Origin: JBDTMC01 sp039934475
Lineage (GTDB): Bacteria > Acidobacteriota > Terriglobia > Bryobacterales > Bryobacteraceae
NCBI GenBank assembly: GCA_039934475.1
Contig: JBDTMC010000158.1
Coordinates: 1-15,104, forward strand
Reading direction: 5' to 3'
DNA: 15,104 nt
The position numbers and the translations under genes were made by a program. Positions 14,100 through 15,104 of the stretch are shown here, piece by piece (the stretch's first letter is position 1; each line of letters opens with the position of its first letter). The notes below the pieces were generated by a model, which was not told the origin of the DNA, did no database searches, and worked only from the letters and a program-made list of their open reading frames with translations.

Positions 14100-14522
14100 T
14101 TAGACCGCCCAGGATTCGTCGAGTTCCAACTCTTCCGCCGGAGCAACGCGCTCTAACTCATAACGAACACTGTCCGCAATCGCCGTCCAACTCGCCTCAA
14201 TGACGTTACGAGACGTCCCCGACGTGGCCCATTTTCGTCGCCCGCTTGACCAATCGATATCCACGCGAACCCGTGCCGCCGAGCCGAGAGCGGTCTCCAA
14301 AACCGTCACCCGGTAATCCGTCAAAGCCACTGCCCCCAAAGTCGGATACAGTGACGACAAACACCCGCGCAACGCCCGGTCAAGGGCGTGAATCGGCCCT
14401 ACTCCCTCAGCCGTAAAAGTCAGCACATTGTCGCGCAAGTCGATCGTAGCTGTGGCGGTTGTAACGGACTCACTCGCCACCCGCCACCGCGTCGATACCT
14501 CGAATCCGAGTACTCGGAACAC
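14100..14522 (-). CDS. Stand-alone LeuA/CimA allosteric (dimerisation) domain protein
   Basis: 140 residues from GTG 14522. The whole protein matches the C-terminal regulatory domain of citramalate/isopropylmalate synthases: FRVLGFEV at the start, TAEGVGPIHALDRALR (~37-52), YPTLGAVALTDYRV (~59-72) and WATSGTSRNVIEASWTAIAD (97-116). The SRNVIEASW motif and the preceding TDYRV suggest the citramalate-synthase type. The catalytic TIM barrel is absent. In complete enzymes this domain binds the feedback amino acid (isoleucine or leucine), so here it may act in trans on a separate synthase; that is inference. It follows ilvE with 3 nt between TAG and GTG, in the same frame. Confidence 0.8.
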   Translation of the reverse strand: MFRVLGFEVSTRWRVASESVTTATATIDLRDNVLTFTAEGVGPIHALDRALRGCLSSLYPTLGAVALTDYRVTVLETALGSAARVRVDIDWSSGRRKWATSGTSRNVIEASWTAIADSVRYELERVAPAEELELDESWAV

Positions 14523-14525
14523 TTA

Positions 14526-15104
14526 CTACACCGTTACCAGCGCGGAGCGGTGCGAAGGCATCAGCCAATGCCGGTACCGGTCCATCTTCCCACGCGTCGC
14601 CTTGAAGTACATATCGCGAAGATCGCGCGTCAGCGGACCGACGACGCCATTGCCCACATGGCGATGATCCACCTGAGTAATCGGTCCCACTTCCACAGCG
14701 GTGCCCGTAAAGAAAAGTTCGTCGCAGACATACAACTCGCTGCGATCAATGCTCCGCTCCACCACGTCCAGGCCAAGTTCGCTATGCGCGAGCTCAATGA
14801 TGGAGGCCCGCGTGATGCCTTCCAGAATGTTATCGGTGGAAGGCGGCGTAATGATCTGGCCGTGCCGCACCATGAAGATATTGCACGTAGCGCCCTCAGC
14901 CACGTGACCACTCTCCGTAAGGAAGATGGCCTCATCAAACCCGCACCGCCGCGCCTCATCGCTCGCCAGCGCGCTATTCACGTACGCGCCACAAATCTTC
15001 GCCCGCCCCGGAATCGCGTTGTCTTCGACACGGCGCCACGAGGACACACCGGCGTGCAACCCTTTACTACTATCCAGGTAGACCCCAAAAGGTACCGCGA
15101 CGAT
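14526..15104 (-). CDS. ilvE: Branched-chain amino acid aminotransferase, C-terminal part (cut by window edge)
   Basis: The reading frame enters from the right edge and ends at TAG 14526-14528; 192 residues are visible and no start lies in the window. It is a fold-type IV PLP aminotransferase: the Schiff-base lysine is in GRAKICGAYVNSALA, followed by GFDEAIFLTESGHVAEGATC, the TPPSTDNILEGITR substrate/PLP region and ELFFTGTAVEVGPI. It transfers amino groups between glutamate and the keto acids of Leu, Ile and Val. The match is good throughout, without internal gaps. The next gene downstream is a regulatory domain of the same pathway, so a branched-chain amino-acid unit extends beyond the window. 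Confidence 0.88.
   Translation of the reverse strand: MVAVPFGVYLDSSKGLHAGVSSWRRVEDNAIPGRAKICGAYVNSALASDEARRCGFDEAIFLTESGHVAEGATCNIFMVRHGQIITPPSTDNILEGITRASIIELAHSELGLDVVERSIDRSELYVCDELFFTGTAVEVGPITQVDHRHVGNGVVGPLTRDLRDMYFKATRGKMDRYRHWLMPSHRSALVTV

Noticed and set aside
1..15104. CRISPR array, tRNA, rRNA, insertion sequence
   Set aside because: No regularly spaced direct repeats, no tRNA-like cloverleaf, no rRNA motifs and no transposase with terminal inverted repeats were seen on reading both strands.

Overview
The window reads as roughly 60% GC chromosomal DNA from a soil-type bacterium, most probably an Acidobacteriota member of the Solibacter/Bryobacter kind. This is inferred from the style of the RHS core remnants, the HAD-UbiA fusion, the DUF362 protein and the gene mix; no rRNA or other marker gene is present to prove it. 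I see no tRNA, rRNA, CRISPR array or transposase.

Region 1 (1-3062) is an accessory, decaying array of RHS material. Three separate copies of the RHS 'GLDYFGARY...QGRFTSPD' core lie in a row, each cut off at its 5' side. The first two are followed by a divergent C-terminal tip and then by a small membrane-anchored gene that could be an immunity gene. The third is broken by several frameshifts. The two candidate immunity genes share the same start layout (GAAGGAG, 9 nt, GTG). The first has a likely frame break at a run of six G. The second is fused in frame to the third RHS core remnant.

Region 2 (3063-5074, plus strand) holds a DUF362-family protein followed 23 nt later by a probably exported protein of a family I cannot name. 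Region 3 (5082-9360, minus strand) is a tightly coupled three-gene operon with 4-bp overlaps: a HAD-phosphatase/UbiA-prenyltransferase fusion, a 588-residue exported or membrane-anchored protein of unknown function, and an exported SUMF1/FGE-fold protein. This suggests a polyprenyl-phosphate-linked envelope process whose product is unknown.

Region 4 (9361-10952) contains a long non-coding leader with a plausible promoter and a hairpin that could hide a ribosome binding site, a small GAF-like protein, and two gene ruins: a PIG-L/LmbE deacetylase with a deleted middle, and a piece of a GAF/ANTAR-like regulator. Region 5 (10953-12612, minus strand) encodes a BcrA-type ABC ATPase and its ABC-2 permease.

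Region 6 (12725-15104) is amino-acid metabolism: a TrpB2-type tryptophan synthase beta chain on the plus strand, converging on a minus-strand unit of branched-chain aminotransferase (ilvE, cut by the window edge) followed by a stand-alone LeuA/CimA allosteric domain. That domain sits in the same frame as ilvE, separated from it only by TAG and TAA.
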